Source: Myxococcales bacterium
GTDB taxonomy: Bacteria > Myxococcota_A > Polyangia > Palsa-1104 > JAEUJZ01
Assembly: GCA_016794465.1 (NCBI GenBank)
Contig: JAEUKA010000065.1
Coordinates: 1-64,000 of the forward strand
Direction: 5' to 3'
DNA length: 64,000 nucleotides
The notes under the pieces were generated by a model, which saw nothing but the letters and a program-made list of their open reading frames with translations, searched no databases and was not told the DNA's origin. Both the position numbers and the translations under genes were made by a program. Within the stretch, counting starts at the first letter, position 1, and each line of letters begins with the position of its first letter. Positions 34,814 through 42,813 of the stretch are shown piece after piece.

Positions 34814-36064
34814 ATGGCAGTGCATTCCGAGCATCTGGGGACTACGCACCCCGACGATGGAACCAGGCTCTGTTTGATTGCGCTGACAGAGCGTCTGTCC
34901 CACTTCCTGGTGATGACTTTTTTGGCGCTGCACTTGAACGAACGGAGAGGCTATTCCGAAGCAGAAGCGCTCTCTCTGTGCGGACTCTACGGAGGGGTGG
35001 TGTATGTAAGTGCGATTGGGGGTGGCTGGCTGGCGGACCGACTGAATCAACATCGCCGAGCGGTGCAGCTGGGGGCACTCCTGCTGGCGCTGGGATATCT
35101 GGCACTGGCGCAGCTGTGGGTTCCGATCGCACTCGCTCTGGCGGTACTCACTGCCGGTCATGGTCTGTTCAAGCCGAGTCTGAGTGTGCTGTTTGGTCGG
35201 CTGCGCGGACGCTCTGGAGAAGACCGCTTCCGGCTGCTCTACCTGATGGTGAACCTGGGCGCGGCAGCGGCTCCTTTTGTGGCGCAGAGCTCGCTCTCTG
35301 CCGTGGGTCGGACGGCCCCCTTTTATCTGGCGGCGGCGCTATCTGTCGTCGCTGTGCTGACCCGACTTCAGGCCGATGGCACTTCGTCCGAAGCCGCTTC
35401 CGCAGATCGTGCAGCGTCCAGTTCCAAGCGACCCCTGAGCGCGCTGGGAATCATGGTGCTGTGTCTGCTCGTGGTGGTGTTTTTTGCCGCATTTCAACAG
35501 ACCGAAGGAGCGCTGATCTTCTGGGCCCGCGACCGCACCGATCGTTCTCTGTTTGGGGCTGAAGTTCCGACGCTGTGGCTGAGCTCTTTGCCGGCGGTAT
35601 GTGTCCTGCTTACGGCGGCCCCGCTGACTGCTTTTTGGTCGCAGCTCTCGCGGCGCGGACTGGCCACCACCCCCCAGGTCAAGCTGCGCGCGGGACTGCT
35701 TGTCTCTGCGCTGGCCTTTGGACTGTTTGCGGTGGTGGCTCAGCAGATCGGGCCCGGTGGCAAGGCCGCGATGCTGTGGCTGGTCCTGTTTAACATTCCG
35801 ATGTCGGTGGCTGAGCTGTGTGTTGCGCCCGTCGCGATGGCCTTTGTCCATTCGATCTCGCCGGGTCGTCGTCAAGGACTCGGAATGGGACTGTGGTTCC
35901 TGCTGGTCGCAGTGGGAAACTGGCTCTCGGGACAGCTGGGTGGACTGTCAACCGCTCGCAGTGGCGTGTGGACGTGGGGAATGTGGGCGCTGCTCGCCAT
36001 CGCGCTGCTCTTATCCTGGCTATTGAGTCTGGTTGCGCTTCCCGAGAGTCGTTCTACGTCCTAA
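34814..36064 (+). CDS. POT-family proton-dependent oligopeptide transporter (MFS)
   Basis: This is a 416-aa, twelve-helix inner-membrane transporter. LTERLSHFLVMTFLALHL near the N terminus matches the POT ExxER motif. GGVVYVSAIGGGWLADR, GHGLFKPSLSVLFGRL and RLLYLMVNLGAAAAPFVAQ are further family features. It is shorter than typical POT proteins (~490 aa) because the usual helix HA/HB insert is reduced. POT proteins import di- and tripeptides with protons. A GGGGGA sequence precedes the ATG. The 272-bp divergent region upstream carries a possible TTGCAA-17-TTACCT promoter for the metal permease. An AT-rich palindrome follows its stop codon. Confidence 0.82.
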   Translation: MAVHSEHLGTTHPDDGTRLCLIALTERLSHFLVMTFLALHLNERRGYSEAEALSLCGLYGGVVYVSAIGGGWLADRLNQHRRAVQLGALLLALGYLALAQLWVPIALALAVLTAGHGLFKPSLSVLFGRLRGRSGEDRFRLLYLMVNLGAAAAPFVAQSSLSAVGRTAPFYLAAALSVVAVLTRLQADGTSSEAASADRAASSSKRPLSALGIMVLCLLVVVFFAAFQQTEGALIFWARDRTDRSLFGAEVPTLWLSSLPAVCVLLTAAPLTAFWSQLSRRGLATTPQVKLRAGLLVSALAFGLFAVVAQQIGPGGKAAMLWLVLFNIPMSVAELCVAPVAMAFVHSISPGRRQGLGMGLWFLLVAVGNWLSGQLGGLSTARSGVWTWGMWALLAIALLLSWLLSLVALPESRSTS

Positions 36065-36086
36065 ACCCCAGGATCGTTCGATTCAG

Positions 36087-36113
36087 ATATTAGTCATATC
36101 ATATGATTCATAT
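36087..36113. repeat. AT-rich palindrome after the POT gene
   Basis: ATATTAGTCAT and ATGATTCATAT flank a 5-nt loop and can pair as an 11-bp RNA stem with one G-U and one mismatch. The same element occurs at 41341-41405. It may act as a transcription terminator. Confidence 0.55.
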
Positions 36114-36235
36114 TGAGCGGTTGCCATGGTCAGTGGACCAGGCCACTCCTATCTCCTTTTCTCTCCGCTGCGGTTTGGGTATGTTGCGTCTTCACCGTGT
36201 TCTGACGCTTCCGAAGCGCTCGAAGGAGCCCCCCG

Positions 36236-37498
36236 ATGACGCACTCACTTTCGATCCAGCCGCAGCGACTTGCCGACGCACTCTTGGCCCTGGGTCGCAT
36301 CGGAAGTTATCTGGACGAAGGCAGTGGACTGTGGGGAGTGAGCCGCTTGGCTCTGACTGCTGCCGACGGAGAAGGTCGTCACCATGTGATCGCCAAGATG
36401 CAGGCGCTGGGACTTCAGATCACGACTGATCGCATTGGGAATGTCTATGCTCGTCGTCGAGGACGGGAGGACTCGCTGGCTCCGGTGATGATGGGCTCTC
36501 ACATCGACTCTGTTCCTACGGCGGGCCGGTTCGATGGCTGCTTGGGAGTCCTGGGCGCACTGGAGATCATCGAGACGCTGGACGCAGCGCAGCACTGGAC
36601 ACGGCGTCCGATTGTGGTTGCGTTTTTTACGGAAGAGGAGGGCGCGCGCTTTGGGACCGATATGCTCGGGAGTGCGGTAGCGACGGGGCGGATTCCGATC
36701 GAGGAGGCCTATGCGCTGCATGATCGGGCGGGCCTGACCGTCGCGGAAGAGCTGCGCCAGCTGGGATTTTTGGGCGAAGCAGAGGAGCACCTGCCACCGC
36801 CACATGCGTATCTGGAGTGTCACATTGAGCAGGGTCCGGTGCTGCGCCGGCGCGGTTTCGATGTGGGCGTGGTGACGGGAGTGCAGGCGATCTCGTGGCA
36901 CGAGGTGACGATTGTCGGTCGCAGTGCCCATGCCGGAACCACTCCGATGGAGCTGCGGGCCGATGCGTCGGTGGCGGCGTCGCGCATCAACTTGTACCTG
37001 CGAGAGCTGGCAACCTCGGGGCGGTTTGGGCCGCAGCAGCGTGCCACGATGGGAGCGATGTCACCGACGCCGGGGCTGGTCAACATTGTGCCGGGACGGA
37101 TGGTGGTGACAGTTGATCTGCGCAATCCCGATGATGCCCAGATGCGCGCCGCTGAAGCTGCGGTGATCGCGTTTTACGCGCAGGTCGCTACAGAGGAAGG
37201 CGTTCAGATTTCCTGGCGGCAGACGGCGCGGACCAGCTGTGTCCCGTTTGATGGCGGAATCCAAGCGGCGATTGCGGCGGCGGCAAGTCGGCGTGGACTG
37301 TCCCAGCTGTCGATGGTTTCCGGGGCTGGGCATGATGCGCAAGAGTGGGCGCGGGTGACGCGGGCCGCGATGGTGTTTGTCCCGGGCGAGTACGATGGCA
37401 TCAGTCACAACCCGCGTGAGTTTTCGACGGTGGAGCAGTGCGCAAACGGCGTAAACGTGATGCTCGATGTCCTCCTTGAGCTTGCCGAAGAGTCTTGA
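36236..37498 (+). CDS. Zn-dependent N-carbamoyl-amino-acid hydrolase / allantoate amidohydrolase family
   Basis: This 420-aa M20-family amidohydrolase has GSHIDSVPTAGRFDGCLGVLGALEIIE (metal ligands His and Asp), FFTEEEGARFGTDMLGS (Glu-Glu), ECHIEQGPVLRRRG and, in the lid domain, SAHAGTTPMELRADA. The C-terminal metal His lies in SHNPREF. Family members cleave N-carbamoyl-L-amino acids, beta-ureidopropionate or allantoate. The exact substrate is not determined by the sequence. AAGGAG lies 8 nt before the ATG. It stands 66 bp upstream of the microcompartment-type genes, which have their own promoter. Confidence 0.88.
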   Translation: MTHSLSIQPQRLADALLALGRIGSYLDEGSGLWGVSRLALTAADGEGRHHVIAKMQALGLQITTDRIGNVYARRRGREDSLAPVMMGSHIDSVPTAGRFDGCLGVLGALEIIETLDAAQHWTRRPIVVAFFTEEEGARFGTDMLGSAVATGRIPIEEAYALHDRAGLTVAEELRQLGFLGEAEEHLPPPHAYLECHIEQGPVLRRRGFDVGVVTGVQAISWHEVTIVGRSAHAGTTPMELRADASVAASRINLYLRELATSGRFGPQQRATMGAMSPTPGLVNIVPGRMVVTVDLRNPDDAQMRAAEAAVIAFYAQVATEEGVQISWRQTARTSCVPFDGGIQAAIAAAASRRGLSQLSMVSGAGHDAQEWARVTRAAMVFVPGEYDGISHNPREFSTVEQCANGVNVMLDVLLELAEES

Positions 37499-37523
37499 GC
37501 GGAGTCTCGATCTGATTGGGGCC

Positions 37524-37553
37524 TTGACGTTGCCTGCGGCAGTTGCCTATGTT
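37524..37553 (+). promoter_or_regulatory. Sigma70-like promoter of the vertex-protein/aldolase operon
   Basis: TTGACG (37524-37529), an 18-bp spacer and TATGTT (37548-37553) precede the ATG at 37565, giving a predicted leader of about 5 nt. It separates expression of the following three genes from the amidohydrolase. Confidence 0.5.
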
Positions 37554-37564
37554 CCGGGGCGAAA

Positions 37565-37897
37565 ATGAACCTCGGTCGCGTCATCGGCACTGTCGTTGCT
37601 ACCCAGAAATATGCGGGGCTCGAAGGCAAGAAGTTCTTGGTCGTGCAGCCGCTCGATCACGCCCTTCGCAGCGTCGGTGAACCGATTGTCGCCGTCGACA
37701 CGGTGCGGGCGGGACCGGCGGAGCTGATCTACTTTGTCAACTCACGCGAGGCGGCGCTGGCAGTCGAGCCATCGTTTGTTCCGGTCGATGCGGCGATCGT
37801 CGGTATCGTCGACGATGTGGCTGCTGAGTCTACCTTGGCTGCTCCCGAGGTGTTTGTGCGTGAGTCAAGCCCCAGCCAAGACGGAGGTCGGCGGTGA
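37565..37897 (+). CDS. EutN/CcmL-family microcompartment vertex protein 1
   Basis: This 110-aa protein of the BMC-P (EutN/CcmL) family forms pentamers that cap the vertices of bacterial microcompartments. MNLGRVIGTVVATQKYAGLEGKKFLVVQPLD is the classic family start. AVDTVRAGPAELIYFVNSREAAL and VDAAIVGIVDDV complete the OB-like fold. A ~20-residue tail is extra. It is translationally coupled (GTGA overlap) to a second vertex protein. No BMC hexamer or trimer shell gene is present in the window. Confidence 0.93.
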   Translation: MNLGRVIGTVVATQKYAGLEGKKFLVVQPLDHALRSVGEPIVAVDTVRAGPAELIYFVNSREAALAVEPSFVPVDAAIVGIVDDVAAESTLAAPEVFVRESSPSQDGGRR

Positions 37898-38166
37898 AGC
37901 TGTGTCGCGTCATCGGTCCGGTGGTGGCCACGGCCAAGCACAAGACCTACCTGGGACGAAAGCTCCTGGCGGTGCAGCCTCTCGACGAGAAAGGCGCGGC
38001 GATTGGGAGTTCCTTTTTGGCGGTCGATGATGTCCAAGCCGGTCCTGGCGATGTCGTGCTGGTGATGCAGGAAGGCAATGGCGTGCGGCAGCTGCTCAAG
38101 CAAAAGGATCTGCCGATTCGCTCGCTCATCGTCGGCATTGTCGATCGCGTAGTGGTGTCTGCATGA
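37894..38166 (+). CDS. EutN/CcmL-family microcompartment vertex protein 2
   Basis: This is a 90-aa BMC-P protein, the canonical length. MKLCRVIGPVVATAKHKTYLGRKLLAVQPLD, VDDVQAGPGDVVLVMQEGNGVRQLL and IRSLIVGIVDRVVV match the family along its whole length. It starts with GTG overlapping the previous stop and ends in an ATGA overlap with the aldolase gene, so the three proteins should be made in fixed proportion. It differs enough from its neighbour to be a distinct paralogue, as in loci with several vertex types. Confidence 0.93.
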   Translation: MKLCRVIGPVVATAKHKTYLGRKLLAVQPLDEKGAAIGSSFLAVDDVQAGPGDVVLVMQEGNGVRQLLKQKDLPIRSLIVGIVDRVVVSA

Positions 38167-38933
38167 GCCCGGCGGAGGCGCAGCTGCGCTCGGAGCTGCT
38201 CGACTATTGTCACCGCTTGCATCAGCGCGGCTGGGTGGCCAACCACGACGGAAATCTGAGCTGTCGACTTCGCGCGGGGCAGATCCTGTGTACGCCGACC
38301 GCTACCTCGAAGGCGGAGGTGCGAGATGACAGCCTGCTGATCGTCGATGAGTCGGGGGCGCGGCTGTCGGGCACGGGCAAGCCGTTTTCCGAGCTGACGC
38401 TGCACTTGGCGGTGCTCAAGGCGCGGCCCGATGCCAGAGCGGTGGTTCATGCTCATCCACCGCACGCGACGGCGCTGGGGGCGAGTGGTCGCTGTCTGGA
38501 TCAGCCGTTTTTGCCCGAGGCAGTGGTGTCGCTGGGGCCGCTGATTCCGCTGGTTCCGCTGACGGCGCCCGGGGCTGCTTCCGCCCTTGCTCTTGTGCCA
38601 CTTTTGCCGTTTTACGATGTGGTGCTGGTGGCCGGCAACGGGGTCTTGGCGTGGGGCGACAGCGTCGAGCAAGCGTATCTGCGGCTCGAGCTGGTGGAGC
38701 ATCTGTGTCGCATCGTGCTGCTCGCGCTTCCGGTCGGTGGTGTCCAGCCGCTTCCCGAGTCGCTGCTGCGACCGCTTCTCGACGCACGCAAGAAAGCTGG
38801 GCTCGGTCCAGAGTCGCGCGGCCTGGTGCTGCCCGCGTCGCCAGTTGGCGCGATGCGTCCTGCCTCCACTCCGAGTGATCGCTTGTACTCGCTGATCCGC
38901 GCTGAAGTCGCCGCTGCCCTGACAAAGTCCTAG
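38163..38933 (+). CDS. Class II aldolase/adducin family protein
   Basis: This is a 256-aa protein. The class II aldolase fold is evident in NHDGNLSCRL (phosphate-binding loop), TATSKAEV, HLAVLKARPDARAVVHAHPPHATAL (zinc ligands in HAHPPH) and VLVAGNGVLAWGDSVEQAYLRLELVEHLCRI. Relatives cleave L-fuculose- or L-rhamnulose-1-phosphate to lactaldehyde and DHAP. In PVM-type microcompartments such an aldolase feeds a lactaldehyde-processing organelle. Coupling to two vertex proteins suggests the same link here, but no aldehyde dehydrogenase is nearby. A C-terminal ~50 aa extension could be an encapsulation peptide; I cannot confirm this. Confidence 0.87.
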   Translation: MSPAEAQLRSELLDYCHRLHQRGWVANHDGNLSCRLRAGQILCTPTATSKAEVRDDSLLIVDESGARLSGTGKPFSELTLHLAVLKARPDARAVVHAHPPHATALGASGRCLDQPFLPEAVVSLGPLIPLVPLTAPGAASALALVPLLPFYDVVLVAGNGVLAWGDSVEQAYLRLELVEHLCRIVLLALPVGGVQPLPESLLRPLLDARKKAGLGPESRGLVLPASPVGAMRPASTPSDRLYSLIRAEVAAALTKS

Positions 38934-39054
38934 CCTGCCCGCGCCCCTGCGTGGCTGTCCCGCCTGGCTGCGATGCGAGGTTGAGTCAGCCGCCCATTTT
39001 CGCGAAACTAGAAAAGCTATCTAGGTTCGATCTTCTTGCAGACAAGGGGGCATC

Positions 39055-40194
39055 ATGCGCACTTCTCTTTGGACTAGCTTCATTTCTAGCTTTGCCTTGA
39101 TGATGGGCTCGCTGCTGACGAGCAGCTGCTCGGGCGAGGGCGCCGGCCCGGGGACGGACATTCCGTCCGACGCTCAGTGCCAGCCAGGACAGAAGTCTTG
39201 CGTCGGCAACGTGCTCAACAGCTGCTCGGACACGGGGCTGTTTGTGCCCGAGATCGAGTGTGCTGGCTCGACGGTCTGCGATGCGACCTTGGGCTGCGTC
39301 TCTTGCTCCCCCGGCAACAACCTCTGCGTCGGCACCGAGGTTCACTCTTGCAACACCGACGGCACTCCCGGCCCGCTCGTCACGGCGTGCGACTTTGCCC
39401 AGACCTGCCGCGCCGGTGCCTGCATCGACTCGTGCGAGCTGGCCGCCAGCGAGTTTGTCTACCTGCTCGACAGCAACAACCAGCTCCTGTCATTCGAGCC
39501 CCGCAACGACACCGCGCCGAACGCCGTCAAAGTCATCGGCAAGATCACCTGCCCGACGACCAGCGCGCCCAACTCGATGTCGGTCGATCGTCGCGCCCGC
39601 GCTTGGCTCAACTACGATGACGGCAAGCTCTACAAGATTCCTACCAACAACCCGACTGCCTGCGCCGACAGTGGCTACAAGACCGGAGTGGTGCCGACCC
39701 CGAAGGTAGGAATGGGCTTCGTCTCCGATACCGCCGGCAGCAAGGCCGAGTCTCTGTTCCTGGCTTCGTTCGGATCGCCATCGCAGCTGTGGAAGCTCAA
39801 TCCGCTCGATGCGGCGCCGATTGTCGCGACCAGAGTCGGGACGTTTCCGGCCAGCCCCACGTCGCCAGAGATGACTGGTACCGGTGCGGCAGAGCTGTAT
39901 GCCTACTTCCCAGCCACCGACGCCAGCCACCGGATCATTCGCGTCAATAAGACCAGCGGGCAGGCAGAGCTGACCTATCCCCTGCCGCCGCTGGCCAGCA
40001 GTCCGGGCGCGTGGGCGTTTGCGCAGTGGGGCGGGCGCTTTTATGTGTTCGTGACCGAGAGCAGCGTAAGCCGCGTGTATCGTTATGATCCGGCTGCGGC
40101 GGCGGGAACGCAGTGGATTCGCGTGCAGGACAACCTGACCACGCGGATTGTCGGTGCGGGTGTCTCGACCTGCGCGCCTACGACGGTCGGCTAG
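39055..40194 (+). CDS. Cys-rich lipoprotein with beta-propeller-like domain
   Basis: This 379-aa lipoprotein has a signal ending LLTSSC (Cys25). A Cys-rich segment follows in which the pattern CxxGxxxCxGxxxxxCxxxG is repeated twice (CQPGQKSCVGNVLNSC and CSPGNNLCVGTEVHSC). A ~240-residue region then contains repeated beta-strand units (YLLDSNNQLLSFEP, VDRRARAWLNYDDGKLYKI, FYVFVTESSVSRVYRYDP) like a low-complexity propeller. AAGGGGG lies upstream of the start. A TTGAGT-17-GAAACT promoter may lie at 38981-39009. This kind of lipoprotein is common in myxobacteria; its function is unknown. Confidence 0.75.
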   Translation: MRTSLWTSFISSFALMMGSLLTSSCSGEGAGPGTDIPSDAQCQPGQKSCVGNVLNSCSDTGLFVPEIECAGSTVCDATLGCVSCSPGNNLCVGTEVHSCNTDGTPGPLVTACDFAQTCRAGACIDSCELAASEFVYLLDSNNQLLSFEPRNDTAPNAVKVIGKITCPTTSAPNSMSVDRRARAWLNYDDGKLYKIPTNNPTACADSGYKTGVVPTPKVGMGFVSDTAGSKAESLFLASFGSPSQLWKLNPLDAAPIVATRVGTFPASPTSPEMTGTGAAELYAYFPATDASHRIIRVNKTSGQAELTYPLPPLASSPGAWAFAQWGGRFYVFVTESSVSRVYRYDPAAAAGTQWIRVQDNLTTRIVGAGVSTCAPTTVG

Positions 40195-40284
40195 CCACTC
40201 CGAGGAAGCGACCGTGCTTGGACGATGATCACAACGGTGCGGGGTCTGTACTGACTCCGCTGCTTGACCCTGCCGGAGGACGTG

Positions 40285-41334
40285 ATGAAGGCTGCTGCGG
40301 CTGTGATTGTGGGACTTGCGCTGGTTGCTGGTGGTGGTTGTCGTCGCTCGGTGACAGCGGAGGACTGTATCGAGCAGAAGCCCTCTTTGCCCGGAGACTG
40401 GGGCTGCACCGCTCCGGGCTACACCGATCGCGACTTCATCCTGCACATTCCTTCGCGTGACTTGGGTCGGCCACCGCCGCTGGTCGTGGCCATGCACGGC
40501 GCGGGCGGCAACAAAGAGGGAATGAATCAGATCACCTGTCCGGACAAAAATCTCGACAGCCCGAATTGTCTGTCCAAGGTCGCGGATCGCGAGGGATTCC
40601 TGATCGTCTACCCCGATGGCACTTCGATGGGAAACGTCTTAGGGGGTCGCAGCTGGAATCAAGGGGGTGGCGGCACGCGCGGTCTGCGCTGCGAAAATGC
40701 CTGTCAGCAGGGAGTCGATGATGTCGCCTATTTCTCGTCGCTGCTGGATACAGTGGCCAAGATCGTTCCCTATGATCCCAAGCGGGTCTATGTCACCGGA
40801 TTTTCAAACGGGGCCGGGATGAGTCATCGCTTGGCGTGTCAGCTGCCGCAGCGGATTGCTGCGATTGCTCCGGTCGGTGGGGCCAATCAGTTTGCGGGTG
40901 CGTCCAGCTGTACGCCGAGCCGCGCGATTCCGATCCTCCATATCCATGGCGACGAGGATCGCTGCTGGCCCTATGCTGGCGGTGTCGGTTCCTGTGTAGA
41001 GTCGCAACAGACCAGTGGTGACTATGTCTCGGTTGCAGAGTCCACGGTAGGAATCGCTGGATCGCCCGGCTGGGTGCCGCGCTATCAGTGTGGTGAGACC
41101 CCGGTGGTTGATGCGCTGCCCGATCTGATGAGCGACGGCACCACCACCAGTCGCAGCACCTACAGTGGCTGTCGTGATGGCGTCACTGTCTCACTTCTGA
41201 CTGTTCAAGGGGCGGGGCATACCTGGCCCGGCGGTGATCAGTACTTGGCAGAGAGTCGGATCGGCAAGACCTCGACCGATTTCTCTGCTTCGACTTTGAT
41301 CTGGGACTTCTTCAAAAATCTCGCAATTCCGTAA
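40285..41334 (+). CDS. PHB-depolymerase/feruloyl-esterase-like lipoprotein
   Basis: This 349-aa alpha/beta hydrolase is exported as a lipoprotein (signal ending AGGGC). The family blocks are all visible: LVVAMHGAGGNKEGMN (oxyanion region), GFLIVYPDGTS, SWNQGGGG, VDDVAYFSSLLDTV, YVTGFSNGAGMSHRLAC (nucleophile Ser in GFSNG), IPILHIHGDEDRCWPY (Asp) and VQGAGHTWPGGDQY (His). Relatives hydrolyse short polyhydroxybutyrate or feruloyl-polysaccharide esters. GGAGGA lies 5 nt before the ATG. Its stop is followed by the AT-rich palindrome cluster. Confidence 0.88.
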   Translation: MKAAAAVIVGLALVAGGGCRRSVTAEDCIEQKPSLPGDWGCTAPGYTDRDFILHIPSRDLGRPPPLVVAMHGAGGNKEGMNQITCPDKNLDSPNCLSKVADREGFLIVYPDGTSMGNVLGGRSWNQGGGGTRGLRCENACQQGVDDVAYFSSLLDTVAKIVPYDPKRVYVTGFSNGAGMSHRLACQLPQRIAAIAPVGGANQFAGASSCTPSRAIPILHIHGDEDRCWPYAGGVGSCVESQQTSGDYVSVAESTVGIAGSPGWVPRYQCGETPVVDALPDLMSDGTTTSRSTYSGCRDGVTVSLLTVQGAGHTWPGGDQYLAESRIGKTSTDFSASTLIWDFFKNLAIP

Positions 41335-41340
41335 CGCTAC

Positions 41341-41443
41341 ATATTGGTCATGACAAATGATTCATATTTGGCGACCATATATTAGTCATTCTAAATGATT
41401 CATATTTGGCGACCATATATTAGTCGTATTATAAGCATAATAT
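41341..41443. repeat. Three AT-rich palindromes between convergent genes
   Basis: Two near-identical units, ATATTGGTCAT...ATGATTCATAT (41341-41367) and ATATTAGTCAT...ATGATTCATAT (41379-41405), are joined by TTGGCGACC. A third, degenerate unit begins at 41417 and ends near 41443 inside the 3' end of thrC. Each arm pair can form an RNA hairpin using G-U pairs. The position between two convergent genes suggests bidirectional termination. The same palindrome is found at 36087. Confidence 0.65.
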
Positions 41444-42787
41444 TGGCAGGACTGCGTCTTCGAGTGCCGCCAGCGTTGCGCGGTGAGCCGCTAGCTTGAG
41501 TGGTGGGTTGCGCAGGCGAGCACTGCCGGACTCTGCCGAAGCTTCACCAGCCGTCGCTGCTGCCAGGTGAAGAGCCCGCTTCAGCGCTCCGAACTTGAGT
41601 CCGTGCGCGGTGCTGACAATCACCACTTGCTCATGTGGCCGGATGCGACCGTGAGCGACCTGCTTGGCCAGCGCCGCCAGTGCGACCCCGGTGTGCGGAT
41701 CGGTCTGCAAGCCGTGGCGATCGCCCGCGGTCCAGGCCGCCGTGATCTCGTCCTCTGTCACCGCTTCGACTGCGCCGCTGACTCGCTGTAGCTCGCGGAT
41801 GGCTTTGTGGACATTGACCGGGTTGCCAATCGCAATTGCCGTCGCCTGGGTCGGTCCCGCCACCGACTTTTCAAAGCGCCAGTCATGCAGAAAAGCCTGA
41901 TGCAGCGGCGATGCCTGCTCGGCCTGCGCCACCAGCAGTCGCGGCTCGCGATCGGTCAGTCCCAGCTTGGCCAGCAGCGCAAAGCCGCGCGCAATCGCCG
42001 TCACATGCCCGAGGTTCCCGCCCGGCACCACCACCCAGTCGGGAGTCTGCCAGCCGAGCTGCTGGCTGATCTCGACGGAGAGGGTCTTCTGTCCTTCAAT
42101 TCGCAGCGGATTCATCGAGTTGGCCAGATAGATGCCGTGGCGACTGCAAAACTCGGCAACCAGCGTCATGCAGCCATCAAAGTCAGTGTCGATCGCCACC
42201 GTCAGCGCGTAGTTGCTGAGCGGCTGGGTCAGCTGCTCGTCGGACAGCTTGCCGGCGGGCAGGAACACAAGCGAGCGCAGCCCGGCCCGCGCACAGTACG
42301 CCGCCAGCGCCGCCGAGGTATCTCCCGTCGAGGCACACGCCACCGCCGGAAGCTTCGCCCCGAGCCGTCGCAGCCGCTGCACCTGCGACACCAGCCCGGT
42401 CATGCCCAGATCCTTGAACGACCCTGTTGGATTGTGTCCACATTGCTTGATCCACAGGTCACGGACGCCCAGCTCCTCACCGAGGGACGGCATCGGCACA
42501 AGCGGCGTAAAGCCTTCGCCCAGCGAGATGATGTCTTCGTCGAGCAGCTCGGGATTGACCCACTCGCGCTTGCTCCACACGCCACTCGGCAGCGGCCACT
42601 TCGGTGACAGCCGCCGGGCATCGAACAGCTCCCGCCACGCCGCGCCGCTCCGCTCGGCCAGCGCCGACTCGTCGTGCAGCACATCGAGCAGACCGTGACA
42701 GCGCGGACAGCGGGTATCGAGCAGCGACAGCGGCAGCTCTCCCGGACAGCCGGAATCGCAGCGAAAAAAAGCACGCAGGGCGGTCAT
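41429..42787 (-). CDS. thrC: Threonine synthase
   Basis: This 452-aa PLP enzyme converts O-phosphohomoserine to threonine. An N-terminal zinc-ribbon-like part has CDSGC and CPRCHGLLDV. LGEGFTPLVPMPSL is typical of the family. The PLP lysine is in HNPTGSFKDLGMTGL, and ACASTGDTSAALAAYCARAG binds the cofactor phosphate. ANSMNPLRIEGQKTLSVEI and VPGGNLGHVTAIARGF are further threonine synthase motifs. GAGGAAATC lies before the ATG. A long-form relative such as cysteate synthase is less likely given the complete motif set. Its 3' end lies within the AT-rich palindrome cluster. Confidence 0.9.
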   Translation of the reverse strand: MTALRAFFRCDSGCPGELPLSLLDTRCPRCHGLLDVLHDESALAERSGAAWRELFDARRLSPKWPLPSGVWSKREWVNPELLDEDIISLGEGFTPLVPMPSLGEELGVRDLWIKQCGHNPTGSFKDLGMTGLVSQVQRLRRLGAKLPAVACASTGDTSAALAAYCARAGLRSLVFLPAGKLSDEQLTQPLSNYALTVAIDTDFDGCMTLVAEFCSRHGIYLANSMNPLRIEGQKTLSVEISQQLGWQTPDWVVVPGGNLGHVTAIARGFALLAKLGLTDREPRLLVAQAEQASPLHQAFLHDWRFEKSVAGPTQATAIAIGNPVNVHKAIRELQRVSGAVEAVTEDEITAAWTAGDRHGLQTDPHTGVALAALAKQVAHGRIRPHEQVVIVSTAHGLKFGALKRALHLAAATAGEASAESGSARLRNPPLKLAAHRATLAALEDAVLPILCL

Positions 42788-42813
42788 CGACTGATTTCCT
42801 CGTCGGAAGTGGG

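Noticed and set aside
37565..38933. Complete bacterial microcompartment operon
   Set aside because: Only vertex proteins and an aldolase are present; shell hexamers, trimers and an aldehyde dehydrogenase are missing from the window.
41341..41443. CRISPR-like repeat array
   Set aside because: The units are palindromes with short conserved connectors, not repeats with unique spacers, and no cas genes are present.
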